DNA from: Bacteroidaceae bacterium
Lineage (GTDB): Bacteria; Bacteroidota; Bacteroidia; Bacteroidales; Bacteroidaceae
Assembly: GCA_017429525.1 (NCBI GenBank)
Contig: JAFROT010000002.1
Coordinates: 1 to 55,145 of the forward strand
Direction of reading: 5' to 3'
DNA: 55,145 bases
The number at the start of each line of letters is the position of its first letter. Positions within the stretch are counted from its first letter, which is position 1. The notes under the pieces are model-generated. The model worked only from the letters and a program-made list of their open reading frames with translations. It was not told where the DNA came from and made no database searches. Positions 42,247-49,293 of the stretch are shown here, in pieces. A program made the translations under genes and the position numbers.

Positions 42247-42726
42247 CTATGACAGTGCTTTGGTCGGCTTCATCCAGTCGGGGTTGCTGGGTGCAGCGCC
42301 GCCTCCTTCTTTGTAGATGTAAGCGCCTACGCCTGCGGGGCCGATGTAGATGGCTACGTCCTCGTAGCCCGACATGGGGCTCATGATGCGCGTGTTCGTA
42401 TAGCGGTCCGAACCCGCATTGTGGCTCGTGACGAGCTTGCGGTAGAGCGTCATGTGCTCGAACCAGCGGCCTCGTGCATCGACGCCATAGCTGGTCGTCA
42501 TGAGGGCCGTAGGTGCCGAACCGTCATGGAACTGCTCCATGTTGGCTGAATCGATGTAACCATCCTTACCCAGCGAATAGCTGTAGCCGTTGTCGTGGAC
42601 CATATCGGCCCAGAAAACGTTGCTGATCTTGCCGGCAGGGATGAACACCTCGCAGGCCGCCATGAACTCCTGCGGAGTGAAGCGCTCTGCGGCCAAGAGT
42701 GGTTTTGAGTACTGTTTCTTTTCCAT
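42247..42726 (-). CDS. Leader-type protein family member, copy A
   Basis: A 159-residue protein I do not recognise by name. It starts MEKKQYSKPLLAAERFTPQE and then AACEVFIPAG. The head pattern Y-x-K-P-x4-E-x-F-x-P-[QH]-E-x2-A-x-C recurs in three other genes here. There is no hydrophobic signal sequence, so the head may be a leader for a dedicated route or a processing site near the Cys at about residue 25. The rest is a small beta-rich domain (DNGYSYSLGKDGYIDS, then GYEDVAIYIGPAGVG). It is nearly identical to copy B (44335-44823) except at the C terminus. Long leader with conserved 28-base element and upstream poly-T tract. Confidence 0.75.
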   Translation of the reverse strand: MEKKQYSKPLLAAERFTPQEFMAACEVFIPAGKISNVFWADMVHDNGYSYSLGKDGYIDSANMEQFHDGSAPTALMTTSYGVDARGRWFEHMTLYRKLVTSHNAGSDRYTNTRIMSPMSGYEDVAIYIGPAGVGAYIYKEGGGAAPSNPDWMKPTKALS

Positions 42727-42786
42727 TGTGTTTATTTGTTTTTAGTTCGTATGCTGTTTCGTGGTGAATCCTTTTTTGTGGGAAAA

Positions 42787-42814
42787 GATACTCGAACTTC
42801 ACAGCCCAAGTATC
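42787..42814 (-). promoter_or_regulatory. Conserved 28-base leader element, copy A
   Basis: A 28-base block starting GATACTCGAACTTC and ending AGTATC is identical in the leaders of copies A and B (second copy 44882-44909). GATACT and AGTATC at the ends can pair. It lies about 60 bases before each start codon. Confidence 0.75.
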
Positions 42815-42880
42815 TTTTGTTTGGTTAATCAATAATGATCATAATTATAGAAAACCTATTCGTAGTCGTAAAAAACCGCG

Positions 42881-42888
42881 CAAAGGTA
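42881..42888 (-). promoter_or_regulatory. -7 box of copy A
   Basis: TACCTTTG on the minus strand. The leader is about 150 bases. CAAA at 42912 is 23 bases upstream, on the edge of the usual range. Confidence 0.6.
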
Positions 42889-42918
42889 CAAAACCAAAAG
42901 TCAATTAAACACAAATTC

Positions 42919-42934
42919 TTTTTTTTTTTTTTTT
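42919..42934. repeat. Poly-T tract of 16 bases
   Basis: A run of 16 T (16 A on the sense strand) ends just upstream of the -33 region of copy A. Copy B has 17 at the same place. Directly after it TTAACGC and GCGTTAA form a 7-bp inverted repeat (42936-42955). Confidence 0.9.
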
Positions 42935-43037
42935 GTTAACGCGACTGAGCGTTAAGAAAAAGTCAATTTAAAATATTTAACAGTTGATGTACGTTCTGGC
43001 TGTCGCTTGTGAAGGTGAATGGGCACAGGAAAATCCG

Positions 43038-43072
43038 CCCGCGGGCCGTTGGGACAGCCTGCGAGCCGCGGG
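43038..43072 (-). terminator. Possible terminator of the 43135 gene
   Basis: CCCGCGG (43038-43044) and CCGCGGG (43066-43072) form a 7-bp GC stem. On the minus strand CGGATTTTCC follows. It lies 63 bases after the stop codon. Confidence 0.5.
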
Positions 43073-43134
43073 AGGGTCGATAAGGGTTGCCCAGCGCTGG
43101 CTGAGCGTCTTCATGTCGGGAATATGAAGAAGAC

Positions 43135-43536
43135 TTAAGTGAGGTTGAAATAGCCCCGCCCTTTGTCGACCTTCACGTCCACTACAGTTAAGGGCAGGAA
43201 GCGGTAGCGCGGTGCGGTTCGTCCGGCGAGGGTGAAGTCGGTGGTCGAGTAGGGATGGTTGTAGACGCTGAAGCAGACGTCGTACTTCTCGAACGGGCCG
43301 TCCTCCTCTGTTGAGCGTAAGAGCGCATAGGGCTGCACACCCAAGTAGTGGCCATCGGGCGCCGACAGGCGGGCGAGGCTGTTCATGAACTCTCCGCGTG
43401 TGTAGTGCCCGCTATGGTTTAAGTCCAAGTAGATATTAGGGCTAAAATCCGTCAGCGGCTGCATACAGACAGCCGCTTCCTCATGAGGGGTGAAGACCTC
43501 TTTTTTCAACTCGGGCTTGGCGTAACCTATGCGCAT
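43135..43536 (-). CDS. Leader-type protein family member (third)
   Basis: From the ATG at 43536 the product is 133 residues. The head MRIGYAKPELKKEVFTPHEE and AAVC has the same pattern as its neighbours. The frame is open back to a TTG at 43584 that overlaps the stop of the preceding gene by four bases, but the extra residues do not fit the family. Downstream of the head is NIYLDLNHSGHYTRGE, a calcium-loop-like DxNxSG segment, and a beta-rich remainder. No known domain is recognised. It is probably co-transcribed with the gene at 43581. Confidence 0.7.
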   Translation of the reverse strand: MRIGYAKPELKKEVFTPHEEAAVCMQPLTDFSPNIYLDLNHSGHYTRGEFMNSLARLSAPDGHYLGVQPYALLRSTEEDGPFEKYDVCFSVYNHPYSTTDFTLAGRTAPRYRFLPLTVVDVKVDKGRGYFNLT

Positions 43537-43580
43537 GAGGACAAAATAGCTAATCTGTTTCAGGTTGTCAGCAAATAACT

Positions 43581-43979
43581 TCAAGCTGATGCGTTCTTGA
43601 AGATTTTAATGTAACGATTAGAAGTGCTTGTCCGAAAGAATGTAAACTGTCCAACGGCACTTGTGGCTGGATAGGTGTCATTGCTATTAATCTGTGTATA
43701 GACCGTTACGTTGTCGTATCTGATATAATTGACATTGTTTACTCTTTCCGTAACACCTGAACTATAAGAGTTCGGGTATTGAAGATATCCAGTACTGCTC
43801 ATCTGTTCAGCTTTCGTGTTATAAGGTGCTTTTCCATCATGGTTCAAATCCACGTAAACGTATCCCGTTGTTCCCAATTCAGCTGATGTGGCATTAACAA
43901 AGCCGCATACAGCTACGTACTCTTGTGGCTGAAAACGTTCGGCCGTCATCTGGGGTCTGGTGTATTTTTTCTTTTCCAT
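43581..43979 (-). CDS. Leader-type protein family member (second)
   Basis: 132 residues from the ATG at 43979: MEKKKYTRPQMTAERFQPQE and YVAVCGFVNA. The head is close to copies A and B. A DLNHDGK segment (residues 42-48 or so) resembles an EF-hand or dockerin calcium loop and recurs in the next gene as DLNHSGH. The remainder is beta-rich with many Ser, Thr and Asn (YLQYPNSYSSGVTERVNN), as in surface-exposed proteins. The frame also opens 12 codons earlier without family likeness. Confidence 0.7.
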   Translation of the reverse strand: MEKKKYTRPQMTAERFQPQEYVAVCGFVNATSAELGTTGYVYVDLNHDGKAPYNTKAEQMSSTGYLQYPNSYSSGVTERVNNVNYIRYDNVTVYTQINSNDTYPATSAVGQFTFFRTSTSNRYIKIFKNASA

Positions 43980-44134
43980 TGTTTTCTTGTCGTAGGCTTT
44001 CACGGAATCATACATTCTCTTCCAAACGGAGCCACTCGGACTCGCCCGAGAGGAGTTGAAAAGATGAGGGCATGTCCGAGTGGCAAGGTGAAAGCGATAA
44101 AGTTTATTGAAATGAGATAAATGTGAGATGAGTG

Positions 44135-44347
44135 CTACGACTGATTCTTCTCCGAGGTGGAGATGTAGTCCCAGGGATCGTCGCTCGTCTTGGTGCCTGT
44201 GCCAAGGAAGTAGAACTGTGAGCTGCTATAACTCGCGTGCAGAATCAGTACAGGAGCGAAATAAGTGGTATTCGTGTACTGGCGGCCATTGGCTGCGTTG
44301 CTTGCCGTGCGCAGCTCTGCGAAGCCTTGACTGGCTACGACATGGTC
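44135..44347 (-). pseudogene. C-terminal fragment of a leader-family protein
   Basis: Reading on the minus strand from 44347, in another frame than copy B, there is an open stretch of about 70 codons: SQGFAELRTASNAANGRQ, then YTNTTYFAPVLILHASYS, then FYFLGTGTKTSDDPWDYI, and a stop at 44137-44135. Codon use and composition look coding, but there is no start. It overlaps the last codons of copy B. Either copy B was truncated by a frameshift near 44340 and this is its old C terminus, or this is the end of a deleted neighbour. Confidence 0.6.
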
Positions 44348-44823
44348 TTAAAGGTCGACGAAGGATTCAGCCAGTCGGGGTTGCTGGGTGCAGCGCCGCC
44401 TTCTCCTCTGTAGATGTAAGCGCCTACGCCTACGGGGCCGATGTAGATGGCTACGTCCTCGTAGCCCGACATGGGGCTCATGATGCGCGTGTTCGTATAG
44501 CGGTCCGAACCCGCATTGTGGCTCGTGACGAGCTTGCGGTAGAGCGTCATGTGCTCGAACCAGCGGCCTCGCGCATCAACGCCATAGGAGGTCGTCATGA
44601 GGGCCGTTGGTGCCGAACCGTCATGGAACTGCTCCATGTTGGCAGAATCGATATATCCGTCCTTGCCCAGCGAGTAGCTGAAGCCGTTGTCGTGGACCAT
44701 GTCGGCCCAGAAGACATTGCTGATCTTGCCGGCAGGAATGAACACCTCACAGGCCGCCGTGAACTCCTGCGGAGTGAAGCGCTCTGCGGTCAAGAGCGGT
44801 TTTGAATAGAGTTTCTTTTCCAT
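44335..44823 (-). CDS. Leader-type protein family member, copy B
   Basis: A 162-residue near-duplicate of copy A: MEKKLYSKPLLTAERFTPQE then FTAACEVFIPAG, and the same DGYIDSANMEQFHDGSAPTA and GYEDVAIYIGP stretches. The C termini differ: PSSTFKTMS here and KPTKALS in copy A. A coding-like tail in another frame overlaps its end, so the present stop may be secondary. Promoter, leader element and poly-T tract correspond to those of copy A, so the whole unit with its control region was duplicated. Confidence 0.75.
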   Translation of the reverse strand: MEKKLYSKPLLTAERFTPQEFTAACEVFIPAGKISNVFWADMVHDNGFSYSLGKDGYIDSANMEQFHDGSAPTALMTTSYGVDARGRWFEHMTLYRKLVTSHNAGSDRYTNTRIMSPMSGYEDVAIYIGPVGVGAYIYRGEGGAAPSNPDWLNPSSTFKTMS

Positions 44824-44881
44824 ACTTGTTTTTTCTTTTTAGATTGTATGCTGTTTTTGTGATGAATTTTCTCTTGAAAAG

Positions 44882-44909
44882 GATACTCGAACTTCACAGC
44901 CCAAGTATC
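44882..44909 (-). promoter_or_regulatory. Conserved 28-base leader element, copy B
   Basis: Identical to 42787-42814, about 60 bases before the start codon of copy B. Confidence 0.75.
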
Positions 44910-44980
44910 CATGTCTCTTGTCAACAAGATAACGATCATTAAATATAGAAAACTTATTCTTCTTGATTAAAAAACCGCTG

Positions 44981-44988
44981 CAAATGTA
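44981..44988 (-). promoter_or_regulatory. -7 box of copy B
   Basis: TACATTTG on the minus strand, 158 bases before the ATG at 44823; same position as in copy A. Confidence 0.55.
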
Positions 44989-45018
44989 CAAAAACTTACT
45001 ATTACTAAACATAAATTG

Positions 45019-45035
45019 TTTTTTTTTTTTTTTTT
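45019..45035. repeat. Poly-T tract of 17 bases
   Basis: Counterpart of the 16-T run at 42919, upstream of the copy B promoter. Confidence 0.9.
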
Positions 45036-45263
45036 GTTAACGCAACTGGGCAGAGTTGAGCTATTAGTTTACTATATTTAACAAAATTAAATGCTATTAG
45101 GAGACTTTTATACTTTTGCCGACGGAGATAGGAATGAGCATAGATAGGCTTTGCCGCCTGCGCTCGAAAGCTTAGCCGCATAGGGCGGTGGAGCCTCCTT
45201 CGATCAGTGGCTGGCGTATTGCTATCAGGGGGTGTTTCGCTTCACATATAGGCAATATCATCA

Positions 45264-45279
45264 TTCGGTCGCGACCGAA
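45264..45279. repeat. 16-bp perfect palindrome
   Basis: TTCGGTCGCGACCGAA reads the same on both strands. It lies 25 bases before the second 22-bp tandem array. From 44989 to 45914 no gene is supported; the region holds this palindrome and the repeats listed next. Confidence 0.85.
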
Positions 45280-45304
45280 CAACGAATACATATATACGTG
45301 GAGG

Positions 45305-45409
45305 GCGATGCGACCGTTCGTGCGATGCCTCGCGACCGTTCGTGTGATGCCTCACGGCCGTTCGTGCGATGCCTCACGAGTGTTCGTGCGATGCCTCACG
45401 AGCGTTCGT
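45305..45409. repeat. Second 22-bp tandem array
   Basis: A shortened first unit (45305-45321) and four 22-bp units starting at 45322, 45344, 45366 and 45388. The form is G-[CT]-G-A-T-G-C-C-T-C-[GA]-C-G-[AG]-[CGA]-[CT]-G-T-T-C-G-T. Same period as the array at 7138, with partly similar sequence. Confidence 0.9.
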
Positions 45410-45565
45410 GTACATCGGGGTGACCGGTCTGGGGTTGGGAAAAGGATGGACCGATGGCTGGAGAGGGGAGCAGTGTCAGTTGGTGGCTTTTCCCCTCAAT
45501 CCGTCGCGCTTTAATAATTAAGGAACGCGCGCGTAGGGGATGGATGATGCCAGCCAGCAAAAAAA

Positions 45566-45583
45566 CGTGAACTTAAGTTCACG
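45566..45583. repeat. 18-bp perfect palindrome
   Basis: CGTGAACTTAAGTTCACG, in a gene-free stretch. AAAACGTGAA recurs at 45636. It could be an operator or the tip of an RNA hairpin. Confidence 0.85.
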
Positions 45584-45660
45584 GGTATGTCAGTCTGCAG
45601 TTGACAAATGCCTGCGGAATCATCTGCGAAAGATGAAAACGTGAATAGATGGGCTTTGAG

Positions 45661-45760
45661 CTACACTTTTACACTCTTTTTCGGTAATGAGTTGATAATC
45701 AACTCTTGTTTGGGGCAAAAAAGAGTGTAGTAAAGGTGCTTTTTGGGTGCTAAAGTGTAG
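45661..45760. repeat. Nested inverted repeats (100 bp)
   Basis: Three perfect stems sit one inside the other: CTACACTTT (45661) with AAAGTGTAG (45752), ACACTCTTTTT (45671) with AAAAAGAGTGT (45718), and GAGTTGA-TAA-TCAACTC at 45689-45705. As RNA this would fold into one long hairpin. Confidence 0.8.
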
Positions 45761-45914
45761 TTTGACTACGATTTCTGTGGAAAAAGTGGTCTTTTGGAGA
45801 CTTTTTTGAGCAAAAAAAAGGCAGTTTGTAGGTCGTTTTTTTATCGTCAGAAGCGCAGTTCTGTACGCTCTTGTAACGGCAATTCTGTGCTCAGCCGTTC
45901 ATTTAGCTCGTCCG

Positions 45915-47273
45915 TCAGTCGTGATTACGACCGTAGAGTTCGTCGGCCAGCCGGAGGAGGGCGGTCGGCGCGAGATGGGTGTAGCTGGCAATGACGTTGT
46001 TGTAGCGGAGAATAGGGGTAGAAACGGGTCGGCGCTTGGCATCGAAGACCTGTACGACGGAGGCGGGTAGGGGGTCGGCGAAGCGAGTGTAATGGAACTC
46101 GTGGCCTCGGAACTCGTGCCCCTCGAGGGCGAACTGCCGGTAGCCGAGGGCGAGGCGGCGGTCGGCCTGGCGCGCGGTGATGGAGTAGGGGAGCACGCCG
46201 CACATGGGGAAGGTGCCCTCGTCCGTGATGATCTCCCGGCACAGGTACATCATGCCCCCACATTCGGCGATGATGCGCCCTCCTGCATCGGCGAAAGCTC
46301 GGATGGTACGACGCGTGTGTTCGGCTTCTACGAGCTCCAGCAGATGCTTCTCGGGGTAGCCGCCAGGAAGGTAAAGCAGGGCATGTGGGGCATCGTCGGT
46401 AGAGAAGGGTGGATGTCCGTTCTCTGGGTCGAAGAAGGTGATGGGAGCGAGCGTGGAGAGCAGGTCGAGCGTCTCCTGATAAATGAAAGAAAACGACTCT
46501 GCGTTGCAGGCGACGAAGATGCGTTGATAAGGCATCGCTTGCTGTGCCTCCTTCTTTGTTGTCGTCTTCAAACCGACATCGGTACGGGTAAGGCGGAGCA
46601 GGGCATCGATGTCGAGCTGCTGTGCAAGCAGACCGGGCAGGCTGCCGCCGTCGGTGCTCGTAGAGAAGTCGAGTCCGAGGTAGCGCGACGCCTGCTCCAA
46701 AGCGGCTTGCCTGGGGATGCAGCCGAGACAGGCGATGCCCACTTCGTCGGCCACTTCGCGCAGCATAGCCTCATGCCGGGGGCTGCCTACCTTATTGAAG
46801 ATGACGCCCGCAAAGCGCATGCCTGCGCGGAAGCGGATGAACCCTTGCAAGAGCGCCGCCATCGAGTAGGCAGCCGAGCGCGCATCGACGACGAGCACGA
46901 TGGGGAGCGCGAGCATGCGGGCTATCTCGCCACAAGAGCCGCGGTCGTGGTCGTAGCCGTCGAAAAGACCCATCATGCCCTCGACAATAGCCATATCAGC
47001 AGGCTCGCGAGCCCACGCAGGGGCTTCATCACCACCTTGCGTGTAGCGGCCGAAGAGGTCGCGGACGTGCTCCTCGGTAGCCATGAAGGTGTCGAGGTTG
47101 ATGCTCGGCCGCTGGCACACTTCCTCGTGGAATTTCGTGTCGATGTAGTCGGGGCCGCATTTGAAGGGCTGCACGCGCAGGCTCTGCTGCGTGAACAGGG
47201 CCATCAGCCCTCGTGCAAGGGTGGTCTTGCCAGAGCCGCTGTGGGGCGCTGCGATGAGAAAAGCGTACTTCAT
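45915..47273 (-). CDS. cbiA: Cobyrinate a,c-diamide synthase
   Basis: Amidates the a and c side chains of cobyrinate with glutamine and ATP in the corrin pathway. The 452-residue length fits CbiA/CobB. The N-terminal P-loop APHSGSGKTT is at residues 9-18, followed by KCGPDYIDTKFH. The C-terminal class I glutaminase has LPGGYPE and the nucleophile Cys338 in AECGGMMYL. No other cobalamin gene is in the window. The P-loop so close to Met1 leaves no room for a later start. The promoter box is eight bases before the ATG, so the mRNA is almost leaderless. Confidence 0.95.
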   Translation of the reverse strand: MKYAFLIAAPHSGSGKTTLARGLMALFTQQSLRVQPFKCGPDYIDTKFHEEVCQRPSINLDTFMATEEHVRDLFGRYTQGGDEAPAWAREPADMAIVEGMMGLFDGYDHDRGSCGEIARMLALPIVLVVDARSAAYSMAALLQGFIRFRAGMRFAGVIFNKVGSPRHEAMLREVADEVGIACLGCIPRQAALEQASRYLGLDFSTSTDGGSLPGLLAQQLDIDALLRLTRTDVGLKTTTKKEAQQAMPYQRIFVACNAESFSFIYQETLDLLSTLAPITFFDPENGHPPFSTDDAPHALLYLPGGYPEKHLLELVEAEHTRRTIRAFADAGGRIIAECGGMMYLCREIITDEGTFPMCGVLPYSITARQADRRLALGYRQFALEGHEFRGHEFHYTRFADPLPASVVQVFDAKRRPVSTPILRYNNVIASYTHLAPTALLRLADELYGRNHD

Positions 47274-47281
47274 ACGGGGTA

Positions 47282-47289
47282 CAAAGGTA
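47282..47289 (-). promoter_or_regulatory. -7 box of cbiA
   Basis: TACCTTTG on the minus strand, eight bases before the start codon. No cobalamin riboswitch fits in this space. Confidence 0.65.
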
Positions 47290-47327
47290 AAAAAAACTTA
47301 TGACAAATGCAGAAAAAATGGTGAATG

Positions 47328-47359
47328 TTTGAGGCTTTTCAAAGAAATTTCTAATTTTG
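47328..47359 (+). promoter_or_regulatory. Promoter of the PUL regulator
   Basis: TTTG (47328-47331) and TAATTTTG (47352-47359), 20 bases apart. It excludes the upstream Met at 47357 and supports the ATG at 47390. Confidence 0.75.
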
Positions 47360-47389
47360 CAGCGTCAATCATTCAGAAATTGTAAACTA

Positions 47390-49006
47390 ATGTGCAAATA
47401 TTCGTACCTTCTTATAATTCCGCTGTTGTGCCTGTTGGCGTGTTCGCGCCAGCCGGCATCATTCCGCATCGGCGTCTCGCAATGCTCAGAGGATATCTGG
47501 CGTGACAAGCTCAACAGCGAGTTGCGGATGGCCGCTTATGCCCACGAGGGCGTAGACCTGCTGTTTGCTTCGGCCGACGACAGCGACGAGCGCCAGGTGC
47601 AGCAGATCGACTCGTTCCTCGACGTAGGCATCGACTTGCTGGTGGTCGCCCCCAACCAAGTGGGTACCATCTCGCCTGCCATCGACCGAGCCTACGACCG
47701 CGGCGTGCCCGTGATCGTCTATGAACGCAAGACCGATTCGCGCAACTTTACGGCCTATATGGGCGCTGACAATCGCCTGATGGGCAGACAGATGGGTGAG
47801 TTTGTATGCCAGCGGATGAAGAATCGTGCCCGTGTGTTGGAGGTGATGGGACTGAACGGCTCGTCGCCAGCCATCGAGCGGCACGAGGGCTTCGCCGAAG
47901 TGTTGGCGCAGCATCCGGAGATGGTGCTCGTGGACGCGCTGCAGGGTGATTGGACCGAGGACAGCGGCTATGAGGCTGTGATGAACTACAAGGGCGACTT
48001 GAGCCAGATCGATGTTGTCTTCGGGCAGAACGACCGCATGGCCCTGGGCGCGCGTAGGGCATTCATCGAGAAGTTGGGGAGCGACGAGCGCGTGAAGAGC
48101 GGACGGACGTTGTTCTGCGGTATCGACGGCTTGACGGGTGAGCAGGGCGGTATTGCCCTTGTGCGCGACAGTATCCTCGAGGCTTCGTACATCTATCCTA
48201 CGCATGGCGACGAAGTGCTGGACCTGGCGCTCGCCATCCTGGAGGGGAAGCCCTTCCCCGCCGAGACGCCGCTGCAGGGTGCGCTGGTGACGCGTCAGAA
48301 TGCGAACGTGCTCCTGCTGCAAGCTAAGGAGACCGACCGCCAGACGCAGCAGGTAGACCGTCTGCACGCGCTGGCTGACAACTATTTCGCGCGCCTCAAT
48401 CAGCAGCGACTGCTGACGTTGCTGGCTTTCGGAGTCGTAGCGCTCCTGCTGGTGGCCATCTTCCTCTTCTACCTCTATTATCGCGGACGTGTGGGCCTGC
48501 AGCGCGAGCGCGTGTTGAACAACCTTTGGAATATAGAGCCTAACCTCAGTTCGGCTGTAGCCAGTCAGGCAGAAGTAAACACCGGTTCCCAAGAGGGCGA
48601 TGAGGGAGCGCTCGAGGAGAATCCACCTTCAGCCCAAGCCGAGCAAGGAACTGGGGATGAGGCCGCTGAAGCAGAACTCTCTGATGCCTCGGCTTCGGCA
48701 TTCATCAGTCGCTTCCGCGGGTTCGTCGAGAGTCGCATGACCAATAGCGAGCTCAGCATCGAGGACCTGGCGTCGGACATGAATCTCAGTCGCGTACAAC
48801 TCTATCGCAAGGTGAAAGCCATCACGGGCAGTTCGCCTGTGGAGCTGCTGCGTACGGCTCGCCTCAATCGCGGCTACCAGTTGCTGCTGACCACCGATAA
48901 GACCGTCTCAGAAGTGGCTTACGCTGTAGGCTTCTCTGCTCCCGCCTATTTCACCAAGTGCTTCAAGGACGAGTTTGGAATGGTGCCAGGGGATGTGAGG
49001 AAGTAG
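47390..49006 (+). CDS. Membrane-spanning sugar-sensor / AraC-type regulator
   Basis: 538 residues. The N terminus is a lipoprotein-like signal (YLLIIPLLCLLAC, Cys18). Residues 25-325 form a periplasmic-binding domain of the RbsB/LacI type (FRIGVSQCSEDIWRDKLNSE, then PNQVGTISPAIDRAYDRGVP, then FCGIDGLTGEQGG). A membrane helix follows at about 341-365. A linker of low complexity leads to a C-terminal AraC helix-turn-helix (SIEDLASDMNLSRVQLYRKV, then VSEVAYAVGFSAPAYFTKCF). The protein would bind a sugar in the periplasm and act on DNA inside. A periplasmic-binding sensor of this fold regulates the B. theta fructan locus, there joined to a kinase. It lies 287 bases before susC. Confidence 0.9.
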   Translation: MCKYSYLLIIPLLCLLACSRQPASFRIGVSQCSEDIWRDKLNSELRMAAYAHEGVDLLFASADDSDERQVQQIDSFLDVGIDLLVVAPNQVGTISPAIDRAYDRGVPVIVYERKTDSRNFTAYMGADNRLMGRQMGEFVCQRMKNRARVLEVMGLNGSSPAIERHEGFAEVLAQHPEMVLVDALQGDWTEDSGYEAVMNYKGDLSQIDVVFGQNDRMALGARRAFIEKLGSDERVKSGRTLFCGIDGLTGEQGGIALVRDSILEASYIYPTHGDEVLDLALAILEGKPFPAETPLQGALVTRQNANVLLLQAKETDRQTQQVDRLHALADNYFARLNQQRLLTLLAFGVVALLLVAIFLFYLYYRGRVGLQRERVLNNLWNIEPNLSSAVASQAEVNTGSQEGDEGALEENPPSAQAEQGTGDEAAEAELSDASASAFISRFRGFVESRMTNSELSIEDLASDMNLSRVQLYRKVKAITGSSPVELLRTARLNRGYQLLLTTDKTVSEVAYAVGFSAPAYFTKCFKDEFGMVPGDVRK

Positions 49007-49018
49007 GTGAATGAAAGT

Positions 49019-49071
49019 TGACAAGTTGACGAGTAGACGAGTTGACAAGTTGACAAGTAGACGAGTTGATG
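49019..49071. repeat. Short direct repeats (GACAAGTTGACGAGTAGAC type)
   Basis: Units of GTTGACAA and GTAGACGA alternate about six times just after the regulator stop codon. Simple-sequence spacer; no function is claimed. Confidence 0.7.
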
Positions 49072-49151
49072 GTTGATGAGTGGGTTGTTTAGCTAATAGG
49101 CGAAGCGAACAAATGCGAGCTGAAAGATAGAAAGATAACAGCATTTAGAAA

Positions 49152-49214
49152 GAATCGTTCATTTGCTTTTAAAATTGTTGCATCGAAACAATTATTCAAG
49201 CGGATGAACGATTC
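49152..49214. promoter_or_regulatory. Nested inverted repeats upstream of susC
   Basis: GAATCGTTCAT (49152-49162) pairs with ATGAACGATTC (49204-49214). Inside, AATTGTT (49173-49179) pairs with AACAATT (49187-49193). It lies about 80 bases before the susC start and next to the regulator gene, so it is a candidate operator. The closest -7-like sequence is GACCTTTG at 49242, one base off consensus at the first position. Confidence 0.6.
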
Positions 49215-49293
49215 TTTTTATACCTTTATTTATAATCATGCGACCTTTGCGGCAGCAAAACAACCAAAATCATTCACTAACAACCTAACAACA

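Noticed and set aside
45188-45514. Plus-strand open frame across the second 22-bp array
   Set aside because: The protein would be a translation of the repeats with many Arg and Cys; no promoter or family likeness.
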